This document shows, piece after piece, positions 35,881-51,300 of a DNA stretch of 64,000 bases (positions are counted from its first letter, which is position 1; each line of letters starts with the position of its first letter). The notes beneath the pieces were generated by a model. It was not told where the DNA came from, did not search any database, and was given only the letters and a program-made list of their open reading frames with translations. The DNA comes from Cercis canadensis (taxonomy: Eukaryota; Streptophyta; Magnoliopsida; Fabales; Fabaceae): positions 149,124 to 213,123 of the forward strand of contig QAOA01004365.1 of NCBI GenBank assembly GCA_003255065.1, given 5' to 3'. The position numbers were made by a program, and so were the translations under genes.

Positions 35881-38800
35881 ACCACAAATGAATTTTCAGT
35901 TTTTGGGGAATTCAGTTGGGTTCGTGTTTGTTTTTCTGTACCATTTGGTTTGGGCCCATGGATTATGGGTCATAATTAAACGGTTGGGCCCAATGTTAAT
36001 CAAGTGCCCACTTTTGGTAGAGTAGAGGGTTTTATATATATATATATATATATTTTTTTTTTTTTTGCTTTTTTCTTTTAGAGAGAATAGTGAATTATGG
36101 TATCATTTATTTATTTATTTATTTTGTGTAAATGGTATAATTTATTTTTAGTTTAGGCAAAGACACCAAAATGAGGCTCTACCATGTATATATTGGTTTA
36201 AATAATTAAAAGTGATTAGTTAAAATCTATACTACTATATAAAAGCGACTTTTGATATGTTTACTGACAACATGATTGGATCCCAATCTACACTAATAAG
36301 AAAGTTAAAAATAAAAGATTACAAACAAAAAATAAATAAACATAAGAAGTTAGAAACTATACACACCACGATGTCTTCATGGATTTGAAACCCTTAAATT
36401 ATCCATCATTTTTTAGTTTTATTTACATTTAAAATTGTAAGCCTGCCCACTGTCCTGTTTGGAGATTTTTCTTTTTTTATACAAAAGAGAACGAAAGAAA
36501 AAAAAAAAAAAAAATCTATGGACCATAACTCCCATTCTATCTGCCAGTATAGTAGTCGATTCTTTTTGAACAAAAGTACAATCAAATTTTAAAAAATTAA
36601 AAGAATATCAAAAAGTTCCTTTTTTTAAAAATAATAAAAAAATTTCTAACGTAATAAGTCATTGACTAATTAAACTTAGCAACATTGACACAAACACAAA
36701 TAACACAACTAGTCTTAAAGTACAAATTTAAAAAGTAAATCTAGCTTTTCTTCAAAGGTAGTATCTAACATTTGTTTACAAACCCCTTTCAATAGATTCC
36801 TTCATTACCTTCCAAGCTCAAACTTTCTTATGGTTTCTTTAAATCATTAATTTTCCTATTATAAATAATAATGTGGTTTTTTTTTTTTAGTTAATACTAT
36901 GAATATTCTCACATTACTCAATTAGGCATAAGACTAATATCGTTTGAGGATTAGAGCAATTATAATTTTTTTTTTCTTAACAATGTTCTAATTGGACCTC
37001 AAACCCTTGATCATAGCTAAGGGCACACACCCATGATTCAATTTGCTACCAGTTAAACTAAACACTTATTGGTATAATGTGATTTTTATAACCCTTTCAA
37101 TTTCTTCACCACTTCCTAAATCTCAAATGCTTTTGGTGCCTTTAAGATTACAACAGGGCGTAACAGAATCAACTAATTTCATTACAACTTATTTGGATTA
37201 ACTCATGGAATGGCCTTCAACAACTTGCTCTTTTCATGTGCTTTTAATCTTCCTTCTTATATTGGCCATTCTCTTCATCGCTGTGGCTAAGTAGATTACT
37301 CTTTGCATTTGAGCATTCATTTATGGTTTTGACATTTTCCTTCACTTTATTTCATTTTTTATTCTCTTATATCTTCAAATAGAATCAGTAGATCCAAAGA
37401 AAGTAGAAGACTTCACTTGTCTAAGAAAAAGCAAGACATGGTTTGGGATATGTCGCTATTCATCAGATTGTGGGAAGCAATGCAAGGAATGGGAGCATAT
37501 GGTTTGGGGAAGATGCTACTGTCGTTATTGCAACATTTGAATCCGAAAAGATATCATGTTTATGTACCTTTTCTTCTTCATGTTAATCTATTTATATTTG
37601 TAAACAATATGATGGTAGACAACACATTCTATTTAATTTTATGGTAACATAAACATTTACAGATCACCTACTAAAAAAGACTACTAGCAACAGAAATCGA
37701 ACTTAGGTCTTATAAGCTAAGTACTTCGATTCTTACTAGCTGAATCAACTATGTTGAGTTAATTTCTTAGGTTTAAATCATATTTTAATAATATAATACA
37801 ATATTAGATTATATTCTTAAGGTGCTTAGAATTTAGTCACCTTTATATTTAAAAGCCTATTTTGTGAATATTCACTTAGGAAGCACAGACACGGGACACA
37901 TGAAATTTTAAAAAATACAAGACACGACACATTATATATAGGCTTTTAAGTATATTCATATTTTATCAAAAGATTGAACATTTACATCATATTCTCTCAA
38001 AAAGAAGGACATAAATCCCACCTGTATGAAATATTAATATCCCTTCAAAAATAAATACAATTACAAGGGATATTACAAAGTCATTCTAATCAATCCCTTC
38101 ACAACAAAAAAAGCAGTCAAGGGATTGTCTCTCACCAAAGAAACAAAATGAATGTTATGAAACAAGAAAAAGAACCTGATCTTTCCAACAGAGGAAGAAA
38201 TTGGAGAGTTGCAGACTTAGGGTTCAAACACTCAAAGGCTCAAAGCAAGTGAAAAAATAGAAATTTCTCTTTGGCTCTTCTATAGAATCAGAAATTGTTG
38301 AAGGTAGATGATGAATTTCAGTCATGACTCATCCTATTCCATCTTCTTCCACCATTAGCAACTGCAGCTCCCTTTCTACTGTTGGACAAAACCCAGGTTC
38401 ATAAGGAAACAAATGAAGAGTCTTATTCTAATTCTTTAAAGTTATCTTCTTCTTTTTTTTTAACAAAAAAAAAAACACTTTTTTTTTCTAAAATAAAAAA
38501 GGGAAAAAATGGCAAGCCGTGTGTCCAAGCCGAAAAAAAATTATTATTTTTATTTAGACACGTCCATACACATGTTAAACACATGTCGTGGCTGTATTGT
38601 GGTTATGTTTGCGTTAACAATGTGTTAGACACGATAACACACCAACAAAGTGCCGTTTCCGTGCTTTCTAGGTATTCATCAGTTTCCTTATGATTCATTG
38701 TGTTGTGTAAGCAGACGTTTATCCTTCTCTTATAACTATTATAAACTGCTTTAGGCTGGTATTATAAACCCAAATTTGCTAGTCGGAATTTTCCATTCTA

Positions 38801-39368
38801 TGTTCCTAGAGACATTATTTAAAAATATAATACTGTTATTTAACCCGACAAAATTTAGAGAAAATATTTAATGGATGAATTTACATGATACTTGAAAGAG
38901 TTGAGGTAATTGCTAAAATTAAGGAAACATATAAGTGCCTTTTTAAAGGACAACTCATTTGGTTCATATATACATTTTTGTTGAAAATGTTATTCTCCTT
39001 AAAAATTAGATGCCACATGCAGAACTTTTATTACTGTTTTGTTGATTGCATTTAATACCAGAATTTCATTAGGAAATGATATCTACACAAAATTTCTTTT
39101 GGTAATAACTTTTATAGTTGAGAGAAATTGAATTTAGAGGACCCTAGTTAAACTTTTTCTATTAAACTCATACTGCCACTTGTATACTTTGTGTAAATAT
39201 AAACACTCTTTCATTTATAAAAACTGTCAGTTATATATTACTAGCAATCTTTCAACTCTGAAACACGAGATGCAGGGAAAGACGTATCAGACAGGGGAAA
39301 GGGAACATGTGAATTTTCATATCATTGGTCATTCATAGTTAACATCAATATCTGACAGCACCAGCTAC
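35881..39368. other. Intergenic, uL6m promoter to debranching enzyme 3' end
   Basis: Holds the uL6m promoter on the left, an (AT)n/T run near 36040-36066 and a TIR element at 37875-38672. Short open frames (for example near 37417-37647) lack motifs. The right end contains the 3' UTR of the debranching enzyme gene. Confidence 0.55.
37875..38672. mobile_element. Non-autonomous DNA transposon with terminal inverted repeats
   Basis: The left end CTTAGGAAGCACAGACACGG and the reverse complement of the right end (CCTAGAAAGCACGGAAACGG) match at most positions. TATTCA is found directly outside both ends (37869-37874 and 38673-38678) as a candidate target-site duplication. The 798-bp interior has no transposase frame. 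The superfamily is uncertain; a 6-bp duplication does not fit hAT well. Confidence 0.6.
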
Positions 39369-42300
39369 TCAAATATCCCGAGGCTCAACAAACACGGCTG
39401 TTGTCCTTTGAGGCACAACAAAACAGCCAGAGGACACATCATATGTGGAGCTTCTCACAAGGGCATCTGATGACATTGCCTACACCACAGCACAGAGAGA
39501 CTGTTAAAACATAATCCACCTTACAGGGGGAACTAAAAGAATGTGAATCAATCTGCAACTTTATCTTTTCTCATGTCTATGATAACTGATTCAAGCACTC
39601 TATAACAACTCATTTTATGCTTTCATTATTGTGTCTCACCAGTAAACTCATATATAACTGAGATATAACAACCTTGTGACATTGTAGTCGAGGGAAAAAT
39701 TATTCTTTGACATTCAGAAAATTTATGCACTAAATGACACTTTAACCTTCTGCCGAAAGCAGGAAATTAATGCTTCATAGATTGCTTTAAAGGTGAAACT
39801 TACTGTAAGTCATCGAACTGGTACATTGAAACATCAAGTATATTTCAAAATATATTCAGTCTAGAAATATTGTAATTCATTTAAATTCTTAAGTTTTATC
39901 TGTACCTGAATGGGATGCAACTGAAGAGTTCTTGATTGCAGGGAAGGACTCACAAATGATACTTCTTTTGGACACGAGTTGACAACAACCACAATGTATG
40001 AATATCTGTGAACCACATTGTCAGGAAGAGCATTTTAAAATATGATAATGGCGTTCAAAGAAAGTTACCACATAATTTTTTTCTTTTTGGATGCAAGTTA
40101 CCATCAAATTTTACTTACATGGGATCCAGCTGAGACAACCCTGGAAAGCCATCATGACCATCTTCAATGCTCATCACTATTACCCCACGGACCCATGACG
40201 GTCCAGTATTGTGGAAGCGTACTCGTTGCTGCAAACATAACATAAAATATCATAGGTCTTGGAACTGTGACTGTTATTAGAATTAAGGTTCCTCTTGCTG
40301 CTTTTCAGTTATATAAAACACTCCAGAATAGAAAAGGTAAAAAATAAAGCAGAAAATCATGATCCAGATAAAAGGAAATGGTTGAATTCCATCACAGGTT
40401 GTTGAGAAAAAGGAACCAGTTGTGTGAGAGAGAGAGACACACCAAAGAAATGTAAGATAAAAAATATCAAGACACTCTAGCTTGAAAACCTAACAAACAC
40501 TAGCAAAGTCAAAATGAGACCTGCTTTAGAGTTTCATTAGTATTAACAAATTTAAATGTTTCAAAATTTGGTGCCAGTATAGGTTTTGCAACAGAGGCAG
40601 CTTGTTTGCCGAAAAACAAAAATTTAACAAAAATATATAATAATCTTAGAGATCTAGTAGATATATAACAAAATTCAATTTACAATATTCTTTTATATCA
40701 TTGTTAGATATAAAACCATTTTTGGCTCTTCATCTAATAGCTTAAACTTTTGGGTTGAAATGATTCTTGACATAGTATCAGAGCTTCTTTGACCAAGCGG
40801 TCAAGAGATTGAATTCTTCTGCTCCCACTTTCTCAATTAAATTGAAATTTCAGCACAAGGTATTAGTGGACCTGTGCTTTGTCCACGCTTCAAGCCCAAA
40901 GGGCTTTCATGTGCAGGGCCATGTTAGATATAAAATCATTCTTGAGTCTTTACCTAATAGCTTAAGCTTTTGGGTTGAAATGGTTCTTGACAATTCCCTT
41001 ATTTCCATATTACTTGAATTACTGTGTTTTGGACAAGTCTCATAAATGCCTTTCTTTATGGGATAGAACCATGGTTGAGTTTAAACTTGTTTTTGCATGT
41101 TAAAAACCAAAAGTGGATAGCACAAACTCTACTCAATTATAAGTCTAAAAAAAAAATACAATACAGTTTTACAAGAAAATTTATTGAAGGTGGAAAGTGC
41201 TATAGGAACATCCCTTGACACTGAAACGAGTACTATAAAATAACCCAATAATGCTTTCTCAAAAACAGAGCCATCAGATTTTGGTCAAATGTTATAATTA
41301 CCCATATTTTAGTGAATAAATTGGCTCATAAAACACCTTAGTGGGTGAAAACCATCTTTGATTGTTGTGCTAAAATAAACCCATTTAGATGATTTTTGAA
41401 CCAATTTACCCACCCAACTATGACTAGTTATGACATTGACAAACTTAATTTTCATTTTACTAAAACTTTATGGCTCTGTTACTATTTTCGTTTGAGAAAA
41501 GTAACTATCGGGTCATTTTGTAGCGCTTTCTCATATATCAATAGAGGTTTCTGTAGGTTTTGAGAACACGAGGACAGATATGTAATTTCAGCGAAATCTG
41601 CAGGTGGTTGTAGTAATCTACCCTGGAAAATCTTATCATGGCCAGCATTGGATTAAAAGTAAAAGGCATTCAACTTTGACCTGTCAAAATAATACTCATG
41701 TTTGAAAACTTGATTCACTTGTTTTACTCTAGTTTGAGTGGTTGACTTGTTTAAACATTAAGTTTACAACACATTAAGTAATAAAACTGAAGTAAACGTT
41801 AGTCAGAAAAGGAATGAAAATAATGATACTTTAGCAGTGCTAGCAGAATTAATATGAAGGAATGATTCTATATGAAGATGAAGTTTAAAAGGTTCTTACC
41901 TGGATAGCATTTGCTGTCCTCAAACGGAAAAGTGGTGAAGAGTACCTTATGCGCAAAAGGTTTAAGAAATTCTCCACAGAAGCAAGGGTGTGATTCTTCT
42001 GGGGCTTGAAGGATGGGTCTGCCAGTCTTGGTTTGATTCTGACAAGTCAATGAAAGCTTGATTATTAAGAAGTACTGTAACAGATGCAATAAAGACAGCA
42101 ACCTAGAAATACGATTTTTGTGCATCAAAACTTCAATCACCCAAATATTGTAATTACTATCATCTAAAGCTGGATGTTGTTGCTCCAAATACATTTAACA
42201 AATGGTGAAAATGAAATATTTAAATACGTACAATGGCCAGTTCTTTTCATTCTTCTCTTGTGGAGGAAGCCCAACACCCCAATTATTAGAATTGTATGTG

Positions 42301-45300
42301 AAGTCAAGCCTGAAATTGTAAGAGGAAAGTCTTTAATTACGTACAGAATTAATCACATTATAGTTAGCGGTCCATGGAGACAATAGGAACAAGATTATCT
42401 GAATGACTATAACTGTAATACGATTATAATGCTGTAGATCAGATACTAAAATCAGCAGTAAGTTTCAGCAATCTTGGATAAAAGTACTATAGTTTTTTTA
42501 TTATAGAAGTTGAGAATGTGCAGAATGGACCTGTTGAACCAATCACCAGAATTGTATGAATCTCGATCAAGTGATTTTGAGCGCAGTACCTCATCACCAG
42601 AGTGGAAAAATGGTATCCCCTAAGAACAGCATTTAATTCAGCTCCAGAATAGACTTACTGAAGAAAGCATGTGTAATCTATGCTACCATATTATTTGATA
42701 GATGAATAAATATTAATCTAATGCTATCATATTGGTTATTAATAAATTATTGGCTCTTAGTAGCTCAAATGCCAAATTTTCAAGCTAGTTAAAACACACT
42801 CAACTGTTGTGATATGAACCCTTAATGAGATAATAACTGCATAGCTTTCACATCTCATCTTTGAAATTAAACCACAAGGGAGTGTTCAAAATAACATTTT
42901 AGTTCCCTTCTATCTTTCTTGAGCCACGTACATCATGAGGTACTTTGTACTGAAAAGGAACTGTCTCTCCATAGATATGCCATGCTGTAACTTCTGTAAT
43001 TCACCATACTCTAAGAAGATATGATTAAAGTAGTTTATGTACATTACCTCCTCATGCAAAGTTGCCATCATCTTAATTTTCTACTCTTAGTTACTACTTG
43101 AAAACCTTAATATATTTTTGAGTTCTATATATTTTAAATTCATGTATCATGTATTGTACTTTAATTTAACGTATAACCTGCCTGAACTGAAACAAACAGG
43201 CTATATTCCTGTTGTGTTCCTTTAGTTTTTGATATGATTGCAAGAAGGTCACAAACAAATACATAATAACTGTACAAGCAATTTAAAATATTAAAACTGC
43301 TAACAGAACTATATAAAGAGCCCACTCAATTTATTAATAATAACACCTGTACTGGGCATGTAAAACAGCTCATAATGTGACAACAGAAGAGCATAGCAGA
43401 AAAAGATGAGAACAATCTAACATAGTTAATAAGCAAGCTTGTTTGAAAAACTTTTCTGTACCTAACAAATCCTAGAGATAAGAAGACAACTATAAATAAT
43501 AAAAAGTACAGAAAAGTAAAGTCTTAAGATTTTAATTCTGAATTAAATTGATGAATTGCTTGAACCTGTGAAAGTGCTATAACACTTGTTGCCAAATGAT
43601 TTATCCTGCATCTCTCAGCAACAGGGATATACGTTGGAGTCTGCAAGGGACAGAACTGTATCAGATATTTAAAAACTGCATGATCAAGATAGAGTGTTGA
43701 GCATATTAAGCATACCTTTAAGCTCACTATATCAAATAGGGTTTCATTGTCATGAGCAGAAACATAATTAATCTGCAAAACAACAAAAGCTTCCAATTAA
43801 ATGATATTCAGCTCCAACTGTTTTATTCCCCATCTCTAAACTGTTGACACTGACTATAAGATCTTAATAATTGCTCAAAATAGTGTGGGTATTTAGTATT
43901 TACAAGCTGTGGAAATCACTAAATAAGTGAAGAAGCTTACAGTCTCTGTGGGGCATGAAGCATATGCAACAGGTGTCCCATCATATGTTAATACTTCTGA
44001 CCCTTTCACCTGAGACCATAACAATGAAGTTTCATGCTCATCTAATTGACATCATGGAGTCGAAAATAAGAAAAAAAATGACATCCTAGACCTTTAAAAA
44101 GAAAAGAAAATTGAACAACTAAATTTATTGGACTGAAAATACTATACAAGTCATCCCCATCTTGACAAGAGGTATTAAAATCATTAAACATCAAACAGAA
44201 AGTAAAACTTCAACCTTCAATAGACAATGCAATTGTACCAAGCTCTATACCTCTTTCCCATCATAATTGGTTAGCACAAAATCTCGCAAGTTTGCAGCCA
44301 TTCCAACCTGGAAAACGCAAGAGAATTTGGATGGGTTATACATGCAAGAACAATACTCAAATGATGAGGACAATGACAACAAAATACAACACTAGCAGTT
44401 CCCTCTTTGAAAGTGATGAAGATATTCTGTTCTATGAGCAGAATTATTGTTCATCAAAAAATAAATAGCAGTTAACGGTGCACTTGCATGAACATGTTGT
44501 AATGCATTCATATAGGTATATATTATTGTATACACAGTGCATACACAGATAGAAGAAGAGAGGGAAGTGAGAATGAGAGATAAACATATTAAATTGTTAA
44601 CTGTGGAATATGAAAGCCTTTATCTCATCAAAAGCATATGAAAATTATTAAAACAAAGTCTGTGGTTGTCCAAGTTACCGGGAAGTCATCTTTCAGTCAA
44701 TCTTGTGTAAAAGTACGCTAGTAAAAGTTTTAACTCATTCTGAAATCAAAATTAAGAAAAAGAGAGACTAAAAGAAATTTCATCTATTCTTTTAATGGGA
44801 ACAGAAATCAATCTGAACCTTTTAACAGTGCTGTCAAGAGAGACATTATAAATATGAGCAAGAAAATTAAAAAGGGAAACATGGATGGTTGGACAGATCC
44901 ACAACCATAGTTCAACATTTTCTTTTCCATAAGTAAAATGTAACATGTTTATAGTATTCCCTAGACAATAGAGACCTTTCCTTTCTCTCATTGCTATATT
45001 TTGCATAAAATTACAAAAGCAGTATTTCTGTTGGATAACTATAAATTCTTCAAAGTTCAAGGTAACATAAAATATATCTAAATATGTATGTCAAATAAAC
45101 ACTAATAACAATACATAAATATGCAACCAAGAAGACCCCTAAGATGTTCTGTCTTCTTGTACCACTATAATTGAAAATTCCAACTTTATATACCAATATA
45201 TAACTTCAAAATATGGACGAGAATGCTTAAAGACAGATAACCTGGATGTGATCCGTTGATGCAGCAAGCATTTTTTCTGCATTAGCTTCGGTACCATGGT

Positions 45301-48300
45301 CATGACCATTAGGCTGCAGAAAAAGGATAACTTTTAACAGAAAATTGAAAGGAGAAAAGAGAGATGGATGATATTCCATAACTACAAATACATCAAACTG
45401 GGATGATGTTTCATAACTACAAATACATCTAATTACAATGTAGCTTCGTGCAGTAACAAGACAATGTAAGGTGAATTACCATGTGGGGCCCATTGGAAAC
45501 AGTAAAAATGCTATTTTACCCTCAGTATTAACGTTTTGATGTTTCTTTCTTTGAGGGTTTTGGACTCTTAGAAACCATATCAGTAAAAAGGACCCAAACT
45601 TGGAGATGTCTTCTACTTAAGAAAGGCCCTAACTGAACCAACACCCCTCTTGCTTAACTTGTTTTCCCACTATAAGCCAAAATTGGCCAAAGGAAAGGAG
45701 CTGGGCTTAATCCAGCTCCCTTCCAAAATGGCATGTGATATATCTATATTTCTTGTCTGTACACACTATGCATTGATCAGTTAATAAAGTTATATAATAC
45801 GTCAAATAAAACATGGAATTTTTAAACTATTTGTATGGGTGGCAAGTAAAAATAGCAATTTTCCCTGCAACCCATGGGCATCCGCCCCAAATGCGATGGG
45901 GATGGGGCAAGACTGTATATGTAAGAGAGGAGGGAATGAAGAAAGCATCTCACCTGTCCCACAGCAACCTGATTACATGTGTTTGCACGCATATATATTA
46001 GTGATGCCACCATCAAAGTTGCTTAGTTAATTTACGTTACTTATAATAATAAGAGTACTATTATAGTTATATAAAACATCAAAATCATTATTATATGATT
46101 TGTTCTTATATTGCGCAAAGATAAAAACAGTTAAATTGTTCTTTTTTTCATTTAAATTACTTTTCGTATGTTTGAAAGTTCCAATTGTTACCATCGTTTT
46201 AAATGAAACTTTTTTTCTTTTTTGATAGGAAAAAGAATTCATTAGAGAGAAAAGAGATTACAGAAATAGAGGATAAGGTTAAAAAAATAAAATAAAAGGT
46301 CTCTGTTTAGAAAAGAAACTTTTAACAAAAGAAAAAAATATATAATTTCAGTAATGAAATAGTTCTTTTACATATTTTGCACAAATATCATTTTATATTT
46401 TCACAAAAGTAACAGAATTTTTGAATATTGAATGGTTGATATAAAATATCAACTATGACATTCCACACCTGTCACATCATGCAGAATTGTGGTTACTGGT
46501 TAGTTTTCATCATATTGAGAGATAACTAGCTCAATTAAGACTAGAAAAAGGATAAAACAAAACAAGGAAGGAAGAAAATCATTCCGATATAGCAATGAAG
46601 AAGGTCAAAGGTAATGCCTTTGAATTCAAAAAGAAGTGAAAAAGGAGGAGGAGGGGGAAAGAATACCTGCAAGAGTAGACCAGTAGCAAATCCTTGTTGA
46701 AGAGGATGGCCAAATGGAGATCCACCGAGTATGGCATCTCGAATACGATCATTAAAGCTGAATTAAATTCCATTTGCTTATAAAAAGAATATCCTTAAAG
46801 TAGATTAATCATAAAAATTAATGGATTGTATCTGCAAGTCCAATTTCTTTCATGGTTTAACAAGGACATAATTTAGGCACTGATGAGAAATTCCTAAAAT
46901 CAGAACAAGACAACAATTTAAAGCTGATTACACAAATAGGCCTACAATTTTTTATACGCAAGTTTTATTCAAATTAACAAGCAGCAGCAGCACCACCCTC
47001 CGTAAAATAATTGAGACAGGACTCTGTAACAACATTTAATGAAGTAAGTCTTATCAAGCACTTATTCTTGGATATTTATGTTGTCCCTACCACTTTGTTT
47101 CATCTACCAACCACAGTTGAATTTTGGTAAAATTCTATCAAATCTTTTCTGGTTACATAGCCTTACTCCTTGTCAAATAGGCTCAAGTTATCGATTTCTA
47201 GCATCATCAGAAAAGAATATTAAGAAACATAACTTGAAAGTGGACATATCATACCTCCCAATTCCTGTTCCACAAAGATTGAACTGTGAAGCATTTATCC
47301 CTCGTCCATTTTTTGCAACTTCACCAAAGTCCCATCCTTCACCATATCTTTATTTTTTTCAATTAAAATGAAAATAAAGGATATGAACCAAAAATAGACC
47401 ATGGAAATGAGTGGAAAGGGAGAATGAGGAAGATATATAATTAATAAAGAAATTCACCCATATCTCTAATTCAATTAAAAACAACATTGGAGAACAAGTA
47501 CATGTAGATGCTTGAGCCATCAACACCATCCTTTTCCTTAGTTAAGCAATAGAGTGCATTTTTTGCTTTCACCTGCACCCAGATCATTAAATCAATCTTT
47601 CAGTTATGTTTGTTGGATTCATTTTTATTTAACTTAAACTTTTGACACAATTCATGATCCAAAATAGTGTGAGCTTCGTGCTTGTGACATGTGAGATCCG
47701 TCAGCGTTTGATATCATGCTTTTTGAATTTATTGAAATTATTTACTGTTTCTCATCCTCAAACTGCAGAAATTATCCTTTAATCATCCTTGCAGTATTTC
47801 TTTTGAAATCATCCTCAATTACATTCTACGCTTACCAGGAAAATTTATGAGACCCCATAATCAAAAAAGTTAACCAATATACTCATTAGTTCTTTGGTTC
47901 ATTATATGTGCATAGTCTCTTGAATAGAGAATTGCACTCATTTCTAATGTTCTTCTACATGAAGTCACACAAAATGTCAAAGTGAGTCACATACCATTGT
48001 TCTCTTCATTATATGACCCATAAGATCAAATCTGAATCCATCAATCTGAAAAAGAAAAGGAGACATGATCTATATTAAAAAATTAATGGATCTTCAGATA
48101 AGATGTAAACAATGGTATACAGCAGAAAAAATTGTACATTCTATATCAAGCCAATAATTTAATGAAAGTTTTGTATTTCCATAAACTGAAAACATACATG
48201 CTGAAGACAGGAAAAAGACATTCAATCATACAAGTCCAACAGGCATTACTTGAACACCAGTGCTTAATATAAACGATCACCTTGTAATTGACTGCCCAGT

Positions 48301-51300
48301 GTACAAGGTCATCAACAATCAAACGCTCAACCATGAAGTGCTCACTAGCTGTGTTATTCACACAGGTACTGTGCTCAATAAAACCATCAGTGTTCCTTCT
48401 TAAATAGTAACCTGGAACAATCTATTAAAGACCTCATGTCACACAACAAAATAAGACAAACTTTCACAAAAACGAAGCAATGTATACAGTTACAGGTGGA
48501 CCAAAGAAAGCTTCATAATATTTAAATACCTTATCAAGGACAGAATGCTCATCAGAGGGCCCACTTCCTTGTAAATGATTGTAGACAACATCCAGCACAA
48601 TGCGAAGGCCAATATGGTTGAGTGCCTGCAGGCATAAAATTCCAAGAAACAACAACAAAGCATTAATTTAGCTGTCTATACTTGACAAAACAATGTATCA
48701 CTAGTCCATATTACAAAATGCAATAGAAGACTAGACCCTTGGCTCTAACATCAGATTCAAACCTGAACCATCTTACGGAACTCAATTGTACGATATGGAC
48801 CATTAGGATTACTTGCATAACTGCCTTTAGGAACCCCCCAAAGAACAGGATTGTACCTTTTTAAGATAGAGCATACATAACACAAATAAGCAAAAATTAG
48901 AATAAACAAAAGTTGGAATTTCAATTCAATTTGTCATTTAGGTGCTCACCCCCAGTTATACCCATCATGGTTTTGAATGGCTGTTATAAGAGCTTGTTGC
49001 TGATCTGAATCCGGTGGAAAACTTTCCAGTATTGCGGTATCTGCCAGAGTGCTTGTGTCAGGCAACCAACATAAGATAAATAAAAAATAAGACCATGAGC
49101 ACATTTTTTATCAAATATCTCAAACATAAGCTTTTAATTAAAAAAAAAGGCAAGCACTCTGGAATACAGAATAGAAGCATGAGTTAAACAAAAAATGGAC
49201 CTTAGAAAAGCCTACATGGACTCCACAGGAATGTAAAACACAATGAGAACTCAAAGATAAAGAAATTAAGAAGAAGGCAACCCAAANTTATAAGAGCTTG
49301 TTGCTGATCTGAATCCGGTGGAAAACTTTCTAGTATTGCGGTATCTGCCAGAGTGCTTGTGTCAGGCAACCAACGTAAGATAAAGAAAAAATAAGACCAT
49401 GAGCACATTTTTTATCAAATATCTCAAACATAAGCTTTTAATTAAAAAAAAGGCAAGCACTCTGGAATACAGAATAGAAGCATGAGTTAAACAAAAAATG
49501 GACCTTAGAAAAGCCTACATGGACTCCACAGGAATGTAAAACACAATGAGAACTCAAAGATAAAGAAATTAAGAAGAAGGCAACCCAAAACCAAAAGAGT
49601 GGGAAATATAGCTCAATCTCTAATAGTAAATGTATAAGCATCCCTTTCTTGTTTATTTAATACTCTATCATTGCTAAATTAGTTAACAAGTTAAAAATAA
49701 CAAAAGTCACCTACTTTTTTGTGCAATAAGGATTAAAAACCCAAATATGACCCATTCAAGAAGTAGAAGTTCCATTAATCAGTCATATAAAGGCAGGGGT
49801 TTAATCTGGGAACCAATGATTTATCTGAGGATAATCAGTCATATAATTTTACCTACATATCTCCAGTTCTCTTTTTGATCATCCACTCCAGCAAACTGAA
49901 AAGTTGGCAGTAGATGGACATGAGTAATACCAGCACCTGATAATTTCTTTAGATGAAGTGCACCCGCTGATTCCTTCCAACATATGCTCATAGTTAATTT
50001 ATACATCATCATAGAAGTTCATGCTACACCTATTTTATCAGTCTCATAAATATTCTATAAATTACAAAACAGTCCCTTGTTTACATGGAATTTTGAGAAA
50101 AAGTAATGGAGAATAGAATAGCAAAGAAAGCAGTCATTTCAATGATGGCATTAGGATGCTACAGAAGCTATATTCATATAGGGCAGAGCTAAAGAAAAAA
50201 CTTTCCAAATATTGGTTTCACAGTACAGAAAATATATAATAGGTTTCCATTGAAGGTTACCTTGGTTTCACAAAAGAAAGAAAACCATCATAAGTACATG
50301 AATTAAAGATATATGAAGGAACTATTAGTGTGACAAATTGCAGGTGCCAGGGGAATCACAAAAGGATTATATGAAGAAGCTGCTTTGAGCCTTTTCTCTT
50401 TTGGCTTTTCTTGATAGATGAGCTAACAAGACCTGTCCAAGAGGTTTGTTCCTGCATGCTTTTTGTGGATAAATTTTCAATTTAACTAACTGATAGAATT
50501 AAATTAAGGACAAGTTCTAATTTAGAGATCTTAACAAGCTCTATAACTAGTTTTGACCAAGCATCCATGTGATTGAAAATCAGATTAGGGCCTGCTTGTG
50601 ATCCAAGAAAGAAATTATCAGGTTATCTCCTTGCAAGCAACCTGCCAAAATTTATGACACCATACCTATGCTTGTACTTTTCTCTTTCAATGAATACTAT
50701 AGCTTTTAAGTATTCAAATTTTCAACATTGGTACTGATATATCAATAAGAAAGATATTATGACAACAAAAACAAAGAAAAGATTGCTAAAATAATCATTA
50801 AGTGCACAATGACATTCCATTACTAGTATAAAAGGTGGAAAATCGTATTCTTCAAGAGCTTTATCAATATCAAGATTTAGAAGATTAGAACTACCAGCAA
50901 TGTAAATGCCAGATAACCACCACGAAGTTCGGGGTTCACAGACAGGTCATTGGCACTGTATTGCAACAATCAAAAAGTAAACAAAATTTAGAAGACAACT
51001 CAGAGAACTACCTAATGAAATTTTTAAATGCCAAGAATGATAATTATTCAGTAACAATAACAAAAAAATAGGGAAATAAGCATTAGTGGGAAACCAGGTT
51101 GAAAGAAAATCAGTAAACTCGAGAGATCAACAATATATTGATATAAATAGAAAGAAAGAAAAAATTGGGGGAGGGGGGTAGGAGGGCAGATAGAGAGCAA
51201 TATACATTATTCAGTAACCTAATTTTTATTTTTTTTATTTCTTTTAATTTGTGCTCTTAAAATTTTAAACTGTGGGTCAGAGAACTCTATGACAGCACAG

